A stretch of 42,474 nt of DNA from Armatimonadota bacterium (lineage in GTDB: Bacteria; Armatimonadota; Fimbriimonadia; Fimbriimonadales; Fimbriimonadaceae), in contig JAIOPU010000263.1 of NCBI GenBank assembly GCA_021413725.1, positions 1 to 42,474 on the forward strand. Reading direction: 5' to 3'. Numbering within the stretch: position 1 is the first letter of the stretch; each line of letters starts with the position of its first letter. Shown here piece by piece: positions 15,124-23,097 of the stretch. The position numbers and the translations under genes were made by a program. The notes beneath the pieces are model-generated. The model saw only the letters and a program-made list of their open reading frames with translations. It ran no database searches and had not been told where the DNA came from.

Positions 15124-17625
15124 TCAGTCCTCCTCTTCTTCACCGGTACGCAAACCGTTCTTGAGTGCTGGCAATGGCGCGTTGCGCCCTTTGATAGCCC
15201 CCCAGAGAATTGCGTTTAGTTTCTCGTCGACTTCGCTCTCCTCCGCGAAACGGCTGATCATCTCACTTTCCCTGGCTCGATACGCTGTCTTTGAGTTAAC
15301 AACCTTGAACACCTCCGGATTAGGCAAAATGGCCTCAAAGGGTTCCGTGTTCAGGGGGGTATTGTCGAAAACACTAATCGGTGATGCCACTGCATCGAAC
15401 TGGCTCATCGGAGGCATTCCAAGAATGATCTCCATGGTACGGAGCATTGAGTCTGTATTGTAGAATCGCGAGTCTAGAATTCCACGCTTGACGTAGGGCG
15501 AAATGACATAGGCCGTGGACCGGTGGGCGTCCACATGGTCAATGCCTGCTTGAGCATCGTCTTCCAGGACACAGATAACAGTGTTTCTCCAGAATTTACT
15601 TCTCGATACCGCTTCAACAAGCTGGCCAACGGCGTAATCGTTGTCGGCCACCATTGCCTCAGGAGACGGTGCCCCAACTCTCGTTCCACTCGTATGGTCA
15701 TTCGGGAATCGCACCATTTGGAAATCGGGCATCTTACCAGCCTTCACGAATCCGTCAAAGTCGGCCTTCCAAGCCGCGAACCGACTCTTAAATCCTTTGA
15801 ATACTTTGACTTGACTAAGAAATGAATGGTTGAGTTTTTCGTACGCCTCTGAGTCCGCGTATGAAAGATCATATCTGCGGAAAGATTCATTGGTTACACC
15901 TTTGAGTAGCTTCTTCGTGGGACCGTTCTCTATCCGTTCCTTAAACACATCGTATCGTTTGTCAAGTGGATCATTGAATTGTGTAAAGAATCCATAATTT
16001 CTAAACGATACGCCATGCTTTTGGCATTGCTCCCAAATATAACCACTCGGCGGACGTGTGACATCGGGGATATCGATCAAATCTACCGGTATACCGTTGT
16101 TGCTTCCCTCAGTGTCGTAATTGCGACCCCGCCCACTATAATTGTAAGGTGTATTTCTGCTTGCGTAAGCGTTAACCATGCCGGCGGTTGACCAGACCCA
16201 TCCGTCTTGCGAAACTTCTGCGCAAACGTGGAAATTATCTAATAGAGCAAAGCGCTCCGCAAGGGCATGTTGATTTGGAGTCACTTTCTGTGGGAATAAA
16301 CATAGGGATGCATCGCCGTTCCCGCGAGCAATATCTCCCAGTACATTATCATAGGTGCGGTTTTCCTTAACAATATAGATAACGTGCTTGATGCCAGGAT
16401 TCTTGAAGTCTGGATGCTTGGGTGATTCTAATCCTTTACGCAGACGGTTGTTCGTGATAACCTGCGCGGTGTGCTTGTCTAAGTCTCCGATGACCGAGAG
16501 ATCGATCTTGGAAACGCACCCGTCAATCACGTCCTGAATGTAAGTGCCCCAATCGTTTACCGGTTTCCCGTTTGGATTTGCGGCTTTGACCCCTTTTGCA
16601 TTCGCAACGAACAGAGTATCGCTCGTCGCTAAAACGCTAGTTGGTAACCAACCTACCGGAAGATACCCCTCCAGTTTGTTACTCCAAGCATTCACAACCG
16701 CTACCGCCATCATATCCTGCAACGCAACATAAACCCATTTGCCATTCGGCGAGACCGTCAATCCGGTGGGACCTGCACCAGGCAAGCCACTCATTGCGAC
16801 CGGGCGCAACATGATCGTCGCAAGAACCTTGTCCGTGGAAGTGTCCACAACTGTGAGTGTGTCACTCCCGTAATTTGAAACGTAGAGTCGGCTAAGATTC
16901 GGGCTGAGAGCCAAGCCTTCTGGATTGGCACCGACTCTTATTTGCCTCAATGCGCGCCGGTTCTGAATATCGACCACATCTACGATATTGTCGCGCTCAC
17001 CTGCAACATAAACCTTTCGATCTTTCCAAATTGTGACGGCGAATGGAAAGGCCGATGTCGAAACCTTTGCCACTTCCTTTCCAGATTCCAGATTCAGAAA
17101 TGAAAGCGAGCCTTTGTAATCGGTGGTATGGGTCGTTTGGTTATTTGCGACGAGCAGTTGAGTTCCGTCTGGAGTGACGGCAAGTCCGGCCGGATGATTC
17201 GGCATGTAACTCCCTTTTAGCGGCTTGTTTGTGAGCGCATCGGCTTTCCTTAAAAGCCGCCGATCTGCGCTGATTTGGTATTGCCCAATCATGTCAGATG
17301 CGCCATGGGAAACGTACAGCGTTTCGCCCGGACCAAAGCTTAGACCGTAGTAAAGGCCACCTTCGGCTACCTTTGCGGGACCATCGTTGGGGAACGGCAA
17401 CTGAGTCACCTTGCCGCTACCAACGTCAATAAGAGAAAGATACTCTCGGAATCCGACCGTGGAGACCACGATTGACTTCCGGTCCGGCGAGAAAATCATG
17501 TTCGAAGGATAGCTACCCACAGAGGTATGGGTACCGAGGGGTGTAATTTTCTTTCCGACGGGAAGCATGTTCGGGGAGTCGTCAGCGGCAAATGATAAGG
17601 CTAAGGATAGAGCGACCAAGACCAT
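15124..17625 (-). CDS. YncE-type beta-propeller fused to a phosphoesterase (alkaline phosphatase superfamily) domain
   Basis: An 833-residue exported protein in two halves. After a signal peptide (MVLVALSLALSFA), residues about 35-400 form YVTN/YncE-type propeller repeats (GLALSPNLSRLYVSNYGSDTLTVVDTSTDKVLA; GLTVSPNGKWVYVA). Residues about 415-800 match the phosphoesterase/phospholipase C-acid phosphatase family: HVIYIVKENRTYDNVLGDI, then EDDAQAGIDHVDAHRSTAYVISPYVKRG with metal-binding Asp and His residues. This is the known 'bifunctional YncE/alkaline phosphatase family' architecture. Probable role is periplasmic or surface hydrolysis of phosphate esters; the substrate is unknown. Convergent with the Gly/Ser-rich gene, and its start lies near the PEP-CTERM terminator. 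Confidence 0.9.
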   Translation of the reverse strand: MVLVALSLALSFAADDSPNMLPVGKKITPLGTHTSVGSYPSNMIFSPDRKSIVVSTVGFREYLSLIDVGSGKVTQLPFPNDGPAKVAEGGLYYGLSFGPGETLYVSHGASDMIGQYQISADRRLLRKADALTNKPLKGSYMPNHPAGLAVTPDGTQLLVANNQTTHTTDYKGSLSFLNLESGKEVAKVSTSAFPFAVTIWKDRKVYVAGERDNIVDVVDIQNRRALRQIRVGANPEGLALSPNLSRLYVSNYGSDTLTVVDTSTDKVLATIMLRPVAMSGLPGAGPTGLTVSPNGKWVYVALQDMMAVAVVNAWSNKLEGYLPVGWLPTSVLATSDTLFVANAKGVKAANPNGKPVNDWGTYIQDVIDGCVSKIDLSVIGDLDKHTAQVITNNRLRKGLESPKHPDFKNPGIKHVIYIVKENRTYDNVLGDIARGNGDASLCLFPQKVTPNQHALAERFALLDNFHVCAEVSQDGWVWSTAGMVNAYASRNTPYNYSGRGRNYDTEGSNNGIPVDLIDIPDVTRPPSGYIWEQCQKHGVSFRNYGFFTQFNDPLDKRYDVFKERIENGPTKKLLKGVTNESFRRYDLSYADSEAYEKLNHSFLSQVKVFKGFKSRFAAWKADFDGFVKAGKMPDFQMVRFPNDHTSGTRVGAPSPEAMVADNDYAVGQLVEAVSRSKFWRNTVICVLEDDAQAGIDHVDAHRSTAYVISPYVKRGILDSRFYNTDSMLRTMEIILGMPPMSQFDAVASPISVFDNTPLNTEPFEAILPNPEVFKVVNSKTAYRARESEMISRFAEESEVDEKLNAILWGAIKGRNAPLPALKNGLRTGEEEED

Positions 17626-17652
17626 ACAGTTGTTTTACCTGCCCTTCGTTAA

Positions 17653-17682
17653 GAAAAAGCCCGCGCGGTATTCCGTGCGGGC
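17653..17682 (-). terminator. Terminator of the third PEP-CTERM gene
   Basis: A 10-bp GC-rich stem with one G-U pair (17659-17668 with 17673-17682, TATT loop). On the minus strand it is followed by TTTTTC, the complement of 17653-17658. Confidence 0.85.
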
Positions 17683-17714
17683 GTCTTTCGTGAGAGAGGA
17701 GTTTCGTGATTGAG

Positions 17715-18437
17715 TCAAACTACCTTGCGTCGCCGTCTGGCAACTACCAGGGCGGATACGACACCAAGGGCAAGTAGGCTTGCTGGCTCTGGAACTGCCG
17801 TGATTTGGTCCTGAATGTTTGGGTCGCTCAGTAACAGTAATTGCTGTCGCGATGAGGCCGCGCCAGAGGCAACTGCGTTCAAGTAACTTTGGGCAAGGAC
17901 CGTAGCCGGGTTCGAGTTCGAAGGAGCAATGTAGATCACGCTGCTAGCATCGGCAAGGTTCAAACTCGTGTCAAACGTCGTCTTCCAGACCGCAAGTTGA
18001 AACGCCGCTGCCGTAGTCGAACTGTTGACGCCGCTCTTAAACGTTCCCCAAAGTCTCTCTAACCGATCAACTTTGACCGCGTCAAAGAAAATCGGACCCG
18101 TAACGCCACCGGTGTTTGTGGACGACCCGAGCAATGTTGTAACGCTAGCGTGTGCCTGATAGGTCGAATTGATCCCTTGGCCAATCTCGACACAATAGCA
18201 GTCATAGGAGGCTGGCTTGCCCAGCAGGGTCGTCAACCCTGCGGATGCATCGGTACCCCTTTCGCCGTGAATAGTGGCAGTATTGATCGTGTGATCTCCA
18301 AGCCAGCCGGGAACATTTGACGTAAGGGTGATGCTTCCCGAATTCGAAAACGTGTAGATAGCGCCCAAGGCAGAGGCCATCGAAATTGCCGACGATGTCG
18401 CCAGTCCGGCGATGATGAGGTACTTCAAAGATTTCAT
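17715..18437 (-). CDS. PEP-CTERM protein with Cys/Gln thioester-like signature
   Basis: A 240-residue exported protein with signal peptide MKSLKYLIIAGLATSSAISMASA and a C-terminal sorting signal AVPEPASLLALGVVSALVVARRRRKVV. The mature part has SYDCYCVEIGQGIN (Cys80, Cys82) and, 65 residues later, AAAFQLAVWKT (Gln147). This Cys ... x-Q-x-A-(I/V)-W arrangement recalls the thioester domains of Gram-positive surface adhesins (YCxD ... TQxAIW). Similar YCV/AFQLAIW pairs occur in other PEP-CTERM proteins. A thioester is inference only. GGGAGA lies just before the ATG, and a GATCCGCC...GCGCGGATGA hairpin sits in the leader. A GTAAAAATAC element lies at 18528. Confidence 0.9.
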   Translation of the reverse strand: MKSLKYLIIAGLATSSAISMASALGAIYTFSNSGSITLTSNVPGWLGDHTINTATIHGERGTDASAGLTTLLGKPASYDCYCVEIGQGINSTYQAHASVTTLLGSSTNTGGVTGPIFFDAVKVDRLERLWGTFKSGVNSSTTAAAFQLAVWKTTFDTSLNLADASSVIYIAPSNSNPATVLAQSYLNAVASGAASSRQQLLLLSDPNIQDQITAVPEPASLLALGVVSALVVARRRRKVV

Positions 18438-18527
18438 AAATGTCTCCCTTTCATCCGCGCAAACGGCGGATCAACTTAATTAATCGTAGAAAAATTGCCT
18501 TTCTGTGACAATAATACTGGCAGTCCA

Positions 18528-18537
18528 GTAAAAATAC
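18528..18537 (-). promoter_or_regulatory. GTAAAAATAC element upstream of the third PEP-CTERM gene
   Basis: CCCGTATTTTTACTGG on the coding strand, 91 bases before the start codon. It shares the ten-base core with the sites at 5572 and 6725. The surrounding leader is otherwise different from theirs, so this core is not conserved merely by recent duplication. Confidence 0.5.
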
Positions 18538-18611
18538 GGGGCGCAATTTTCATCGGGCGTTCATCTCGCCATCAGGTCCTTGTCAGATCGCAAACTTACA
18601 ATATTTAGGAA

Positions 18612-18626
18612 AGGAGAAATTCTCCT
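18612..18626. promoter_or_regulatory. Perfect palindrome AGGAGAAATTCTCCT before the DUF4331 gene
   Basis: Seven bases on each side of a central A, directly next to the ribosome binding site (AGAGGA, 18627-18632). It could be an operator for a dimeric repressor, or a small RNA hairpin affecting translation. TACAAT at about 18597-18602 lies just upstream and may be the -10. Confidence 0.45.
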
Positions 18627-18638
18627 AGAGGAAATATC

Positions 18639-19316
18639 GTGACCAATCTCACTAAAAAACTAACATTCATCGGCCTCGGCCTCATTCCGGTCATCTTGAT
18701 CGGGGTCGCCAAGGCGTCAGACCATGCTGACACTCCCGATATCGCAGCCAACCCAGGTTCAGACCTGACTGACGTTTACATCTTCCCAAGCCCAACCAAT
18801 CCGGACAATGTCGTTCTCGCAATGAACGTTCATCCCCTGATAGGCCCGGGACAAGGTCCTGCGGCATCCTTTGATCCGAACATCTTGTATCAATTCAAAA
18901 TCGATACCAACGGTGACGGTTTTGAAGATAAGGTCATTCAAGCGAAGTTCACGGGAACGGGCACTAGTCAGACGGTGCAAATCGCAGGCCCAATATCTCC
19001 ATCCTCCCCTGGGACGACGAGCCGATTCGAAACTCCGAACTTTACAAAAGGGCGGATCAACACAACGTTCTTTCCCACCCCAGGAATGAACGTTTTCTGT
19101 GGCGCACGAGAGGACTCGTTCTTCTTCGACTTGGATCAATTCTTCAAGATATTCCCGGATCGGGCAACTCCTCTCACAGGCACGCCGGTCTCGGATCCTA
19201 ACACGCCGAAAGATACGGGTTGGCGCGCTCCAGGCGCCGCAGTTGATTTTCTTTCCGCCGGCCAGTACAACGTCCTGTCCATCGTCATCGAACTCCCAAG
19301 GAAGTCACTTTTATGA
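18639..19316 (+). CDS. DUF4331 family protein, N-terminal half only (exported)
   Basis: A 225-residue exported protein starting with GTG (AGAGGA six bases upstream). The signal peptide ends near VAKA, and the mature protein begins SDHADTPDIAANPGSDLTDVYIFPSPTNPDNVVLAMNVHP, the standard opening of DUF4331 proteins (S-HREAP...D-TD-YaF-SPd-PdtV). YQFKIDTNGDGFED is the usual Asp-rich loop; DSFFFDLDQFF also fits. It stops after NVLSIVIELPRKSLL, exactly where family members continue with a short linker into (I)GVWTTASR. The remainder of the domain is the next gene, whose ATG overlaps this TGA (ATGA at 19313-19316). Function of DUF4331 is unknown. Confidence 0.87.
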   Translation: MTNLTKKLTFIGLGLIPVILIGVAKASDHADTPDIAANPGSDLTDVYIFPSPTNPDNVVLAMNVHPLIGPGQGPAASFDPNILYQFKIDTNGDGFEDKVIQAKFTGTGTSQTVQIAGPISPSSPGTTSRFETPNFTKGRINTTFFPTPGMNVFCGAREDSFFFDLDQFFKIFPDRATPLTGTPVSDPNTPKDTGWRAPGAAVDFLSAGQYNVLSIVIELPRKSLL

Positions 19317-19927
19317 AAACTTTACTCAAATCTATCGCCATTCTCACGCCTGCAATCTTCCTCGCTGGTTGCGGTGGCTCGTCCAACAGCAATCCCGGTC
19401 CAAGCCTAGGTGTTATTGGAGTCTGGGCAACGACCAGTCGGGCATCGGGACTGAACTATCTGCAAGTAGACCGACTTTCAAGACCTGTCATTAATGAGGT
19501 CTTCGCCACTGTGGCGAATAATCGCCACAAGATTAATGACGAAATCAGTCCCAGCGAGGACAAGAATGAACTCGCAAATGACATTGAGTCGTTTATGACG
19601 TTCCCGGCAGGCCGCTCGGCGGCAACGACTGCAGTGGTTAAGGCTGTGATCATTCCTGACGTGATGAAAGTTGACCTCAGAGAAAGTGGCAATGCGGCTT
19701 ACCTCGGGGTAGAAACTGGCGGCGCTACTGGCGGCAAGTTCGGCGGACGTGCTCTTACCGATGATGTGGTCGACACATCCCTTGGAATTGTCTTCGGAAA
19801 TACGATTTCCGCACTCGGGCTTGCCCCTGATGACGGAAAAGAGCTTCCAACATTCACGACGGATAACGTCGGCGCTGACGGAAAGCACTTCACCAGTACA
19901 TTCCCGTACCTTGGCGCCCCGCGCTAA
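19313..19927 (+). CDS. DUF4331 family protein, C-terminal half, as a separate lipoprotein
   Basis: A 204-residue protein with its own lipoprotein signal MKTLLKSIAILTPAIFLAGC (Cys20) and a Gly/Ser/Asn linker. The body is the C-terminal half of DUF4331: IGVWATTSR, YLQVDRLSRPVINEVF, SPSEDKNELANDI (family: ppreDk-rF), then GGRALTDDVVDTSL (family: NGRRl-DDVvd-el) and a closing FTSTFPYLGAPR. Its start overlaps the stop of the N-terminal half by four bases in another frame. It is probably tethered to a membrane and could complement the upstream half. See findings. Confidence 0.85.
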   Translation: MKTLLKSIAILTPAIFLAGCGGSSNSNPGPSLGVIGVWATTSRASGLNYLQVDRLSRPVINEVFATVANNRHKINDEISPSEDKNELANDIESFMTFPAGRSAATTAVVKAVIIPDVMKVDLRESGNAAYLGVETGGATGGKFGGRALTDDVVDTSLGIVFGNTISALGLAPDDGKELPTFTTDNVGADGKHFTSTFPYLGAPR

Positions 19928-19936
19928 GACAGACCC

Positions 19937-19956
19937 GCCACCCCGAAAGGGGTGGC
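19937..19956 (+). other. Intercistronic hairpin without T-run
   Basis: GCCACCCC-GAAA-GGGGTGGC, an 8-bp stem closed by a stable GAAA tetraloop between the DUF4331 C-half and the TPR gene. With no T-tract it is more likely an mRNA-stabilising or processing element than a terminator, so the TPR gene may share the transcript. Confidence 0.6.
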
Positions 19957-19974
19957 TATCAGCTTAATACCAAA

Positions 19975-21321
19975 ATGAATCTCACTTCTACCTTTGTTCT
20001 CGGGTCCGCCGTTGCCGTCGCGGGATGGGTAGGCTACACTGCCTTCCACCGTCCGATGCCTTCGAACACTTTCGAACCCATCGTCCATGCGCCGTTCGAT
20101 TCCAATTTGATCGCACTGCAGATCAAAGGTTGCGAAGCGGCGGTCAAGGCTGATCCTCGAGGCGCCTTAGGATTTTCGTTACTCGCTTCGGCATATTTGA
20201 ATCAAAGTCGAGAGTCCGACGACTATGCGACTGCGGTTAAGGCAGAGGTCGCCGCGCGGAAAAGTCTTGAGCTGAGAAAGTTAGGTAACCAAGGGGCTTT
20301 TAACAAACTGACCTCGAGCCTTTTGCAACAGCACCGATTCAAGGAAGCTCTGGCCGCAGCCAATGATGCTTTCAAGCAAGTAATTTTCGACGATCAAACG
20401 ATCCGGCTCCAGGCAGACTGCAATATCGAAATCGGGAACTACGCCAAGGCTCAATTGATTATCGATGCCAATCCACGAGCCTTCTCAACTTCGCCTGGTA
20501 TGGCAATCAAGGCTCATTTGCTTGATATTTACGGTTCCCCGGTTAAGGCAGCACAGGTCTTGCGGAGTGCGCTTTATGAAGCAGAACAGTCGCCCGCAAT
20601 CCCAGGCAATGCACTCGCATGGTTTCATGTCCGCCTCGCCGCCCAACTTGCCAAGAACGGCAATCACGACGAAGCGCGGAGTGAATTCCATGCCGCCCTC
20701 ACGCTGTACCCTCGCGATTACAAGGCGATGGCGGGTCTCGCGAAGCTCGGCTTCCAAGGTGGTCACCTCAAAGAAGCAATCGACTGGGGCAAAAAGTCCG
20801 ACGAAATCGCACCGATGGCAGACGTTCGTGCCGTCGTCGGAGATGCCTATTTTGTTTCGGGAGACAAAGCAAATGCGGATCAACAGTATGATATGGTTAC
20901 CGAATTAACGGGGCGAACTCACACGCACCCACTTTCTGGTGGCACCTCCTTCTCGCAGTCCACCCATGGTCATCCCTTGGATCGGCAGTACGCAATCTTT
21001 TGCGCCGACCACGCCCAAGACCCAATCGGTGCCCTTGCCGCGGCAAAGCGTGATTTGGCGGACCGAAAGGATATCTACGCCTTCGATGCCTTGGCCTGGG
21101 TTCTGCACCGAAATGGCAAAGCGACCGAAGCAAAAACAAGTATCGAGCGCGCTTTAGCAACCGGCTCGAAGGACCCGGTTATTCTGTATCACGCGAGTGA
21201 AATCTACCGGTCAATCGGCGACACCGCCAAGGCCAAAAAGGTTCGTGACCTCGTACTCAGCATCGACCCCACCGTGATCAAGCCTGAAATCGGGCACTCC
21301 CATACAGCAAAGGACAAGTAA
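19975..21321 (+). CDS. Tetratricopeptide repeat protein of the DUF4331 locus
   Basis: A 448-residue alpha-solenoid protein. An N-terminal hydrophobic segment (about 5-25, FVLGSAVAVAGWVGYTAF) suggests a membrane anchor or signal. TPR-like helices run from about residue 55 to 430, clearest at NGNHDEARSEFHAALTLYPRDYKAMAGLAKLGFQGGHLKEAIDWGKKS, DKANADQQYDMV and NGKATEAKTSIERALATG. A His-rich stretch (THTHPLSGGTSFSQSTHGHPLD, about 325-346) interrupts the repeats. TPR proteins often neighbour DUF4331 genes, so a shared role is likely though unknown. The C-terminus ends in HSHTAKDK. Confidence 0.87.
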   Translation: MNLTSTFVLGSAVAVAGWVGYTAFHRPMPSNTFEPIVHAPFDSNLIALQIKGCEAAVKADPRGALGFSLLASAYLNQSRESDDYATAVKAEVAARKSLELRKLGNQGAFNKLTSSLLQQHRFKEALAAANDAFKQVIFDDQTIRLQADCNIEIGNYAKAQLIIDANPRAFSTSPGMAIKAHLLDIYGSPVKAAQVLRSALYEAEQSPAIPGNALAWFHVRLAAQLAKNGNHDEARSEFHAALTLYPRDYKAMAGLAKLGFQGGHLKEAIDWGKKSDEIAPMADVRAVVGDAYFVSGDKANADQQYDMVTELTGRTHTHPLSGGTSFSQSTHGHPLDRQYAIFCADHAQDPIGALAAAKRDLADRKDIYAFDALAWVLHRNGKATEAKTSIERALATGSKDPVILYHASEIYRSIGDTAKAKKVRDLVLSIDPTVIKPEIGHSHTAKDK

Positions 21322-21325
21322 AAAA

Positions 21326-21355
21326 GCCCTCGCCGAGCTAACACTCGGCGAGGGC
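21326..21355. terminator. Bidirectional terminator between TPR and DinB-like genes
   Basis: A perfect 12-bp stem (21326-21337 with 21344-21355, CTAACA loop). The minus-strand side is followed by TTTTTT, giving a strong terminator for the DinB-like gene; the plus side has only a weak T-run. Confidence 0.88.
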
Positions 21356-21374
21356 TCGCTTTAGCGTGATCGAA

Positions 21375-21866
21375 TTACATCCAATGAACTTCTTCGTCGC
21401 CGTTGATGGCTTGGATCAGGTTCAACTGACCGTCGTGGTACCACAGGTGGTTGACGAAGATGTTGCAGATTGCGGCAATCGGCATCTCCATTCCAAACGG
21501 AGCCATGACTATGGCACCGAATCTCTCGGGAGCGGCGGCGAGCAGGGCAGCGGAGAATCTCTCGCAAGTGCTCTGAAGTGCAGCGGCCAGGGTCTCGGCT
21601 GTCATGGTGGCTTCGATCAAAGCAGCGTTAGCCTCTTCGGACATCTTCGACGGAGTATCGTTGCCGCCCAGAGCCTGAATTGCCCACTCGCAAGACGCCA
21701 TGCACTCAATCGTGAAAGCCTGGGGTGAGCGAGCGCTTCCGCCGGGTGAGGCGAGGAGAGTTGCGTTGGGGGTCGCAAGGATGTCCTTGCAGTAGAAGTT
21801 GCAAAGTTGCATAAGCCATTGGCTCAGGCCAGTAGCCATGTCGTTTCGTTCAGCGGTGTTACTCAT
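21375..21866 (-). CDS. DinB-superfamily protein
   Basis: A 163-residue, mostly helical protein that fits the DinB/YfiT four-helix bundle. The N-terminus has NDMATGLSQWLMQLCNFY and the C-terminus MPIAAICNIFVNHLWYHDGQLNLIQAINGDEEVHW; its NH-x3-H-x2-Q pattern resembles the DinB metal-ligand region. Members are often metal-dependent thiol S-transferases (bacillithiol or mycothiol) or uncharacterised. The hydrophobic MAPFGMEMP segment is typical. Monocistronic, with a strong terminator. Confidence 0.78.
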   Translation of the reverse strand: MSNTAERNDMATGLSQWLMQLCNFYCKDILATPNATLLASPGGSARSPQAFTIECMASCEWAIQALGGNDTPSKMSEEANAALIEATMTAETLAAALQSTCERFSAALLAAAPERFGAIVMAPFGMEMPIAAICNIFVNHLWYHDGQLNLIQAINGDEEVHWM

Positions 21867-21927
21867 TTTCGTAATTTCCTGACCCGAACAGTATACACCG
21901 AATGTCTACTAAATCTGCAAAGATTTT

Positions 21928-23097
21928 TCAAGGCTTAACAAAATCTTTAAACTCGGTCTTTGTGGCCAACAAAATCTCCTTCAACGCCGCCCGATCACCC
22001 GCCGACAGATGCGAGAATCTCCCCGAAGAATCTTTCCCATCCAGAATCTCCGCAAACCGACGCCAAATCTGATCGCGGACGATCTTCGGAAGAGCTTCAA
22101 AGGACCGCGAATAGATCAGTGGGCTGCACGGGTACTTGAACAACCGGGTCTTGAGGTCAAGTTCGCTCAAGGATCGCCCCGCAGAATCCTTCGGAGTCGT
22201 CAACGCAAAAGCTTCCGCAAACCCACTCGTCCCCTTCATCGGTGCAGAGAGCCGAGTCTCTCCCGAGCACAACAAAGCTCGGATCAAGAGTTCACAATCC
22301 GTCGCCCTTACCTCACGCATGTCGCGATAGTCCAAAGCGAGTTGGGACAAAACATTCTGCACGTACATCTGGTGCTCCATCACCATCAAAGCCGCGATGT
22401 CCGAATGCGGAGTGAGGTGGCGCTTGGGGTTAAAGTAACGCTTCAAGTCCGTGACATTGGCGCCTTTTTCCGTATTCAGCTTGGGTTTTTCGTCGTCGCC
22501 TGTCGAAATCTCGTTCCCCATGTGACGCTGAGCGCCATGAGTGCCGGTGACATACCAACCGCCCCAACGTTGCTCAATCGGCGTCTTCGAAGTCACATCC
22601 ACGCTCACCGAAAACACTCGCGGGTAACCGCTTTCGGGGATATAAGAGGACTCCACGAACAAACTCGCAGGCTGCTGCAAATATCTTCCGCCGTGGCAAC
22701 GTTGGCATCGCTGGTCCTCCTCTTGGAACCGCATCAGCTTCTTCGTGTTCGGCAAAGTGTAGTACTGCGCGCCGAGCTTCGGGTCCACGCTCATGATCTC
22801 AATCATCGGCGCGTCGGGTATCCAGGCGACGTAAGTGTCCTGGTTGAAGTAAATCGCGCGCGGCGTTTTGCGAGTGATGTGGTCTGTTTGGAGGCTGGAC
22901 TTGGAGAACACCAGAACCTGCGACTTGGGATCAATGTTGAGCTTTTTCAGCAGGTCGTCAAGGTAACCCCGCTGGGCGTTGAAGGCTAACTTCTCTTTGC
23001 TTGCGATCAGGCTTGCAATCGGATCGGTGCTGGTGCGAGGTTGATAGATCGCGCCGAAACAAAGTGCTGCCGAAGGAATAAGGATAAGTGCTTTCAT
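21928..23097 (-). CDS. Exported protein with a single CXXCH heme-binding motif
   Basis: A 389-residue protein I do not recognise beyond its heme site. The N-terminus MKALILIPSAALCFGAIY is a signal peptide. EEDQRCQRCHGGRYL contains one c-type heme motif (Cys131, Cys134, His135), so it is probably a periplasmic cytochrome c-like or heme-containing enzyme. No second CXXCH is present. Flanking text such as YPRVFSVSVDVTSKTPIEQRWGGWYVTGTHGAQRHMGNE and NPKRHLTPHSDIAALMVMEHQMYVQNVL is His-rich and may supply the distal ligand. Its ATG overlaps the stop of the CoA transferase gene (ATGA), implying coupled translation. Confidence 0.82.
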   Translation of the reverse strand: MKALILIPSAALCFGAIYQPRTSTDPIASLIASKEKLAFNAQRGYLDDLLKKLNIDPKSQVLVFSKSSLQTDHITRKTPRAIYFNQDTYVAWIPDAPMIEIMSVDPKLGAQYYTLPNTKKLMRFQEEDQRCQRCHGGRYLQQPASLFVESSYIPESGYPRVFSVSVDVTSKTPIEQRWGGWYVTGTHGAQRHMGNEISTGDDEKPKLNTEKGANVTDLKRYFNPKRHLTPHSDIAALMVMEHQMYVQNVLSQLALDYRDMREVRATDCELLIRALLCSGETRLSAPMKGTSGFAEAFALTTPKDSAGRSLSELDLKTRLFKYPCSPLIYSRSFEALPKIVRDQIWRRFAEILDGKDSSGRFSHLSAGDRAALKEILLATKTEFKDFVKP

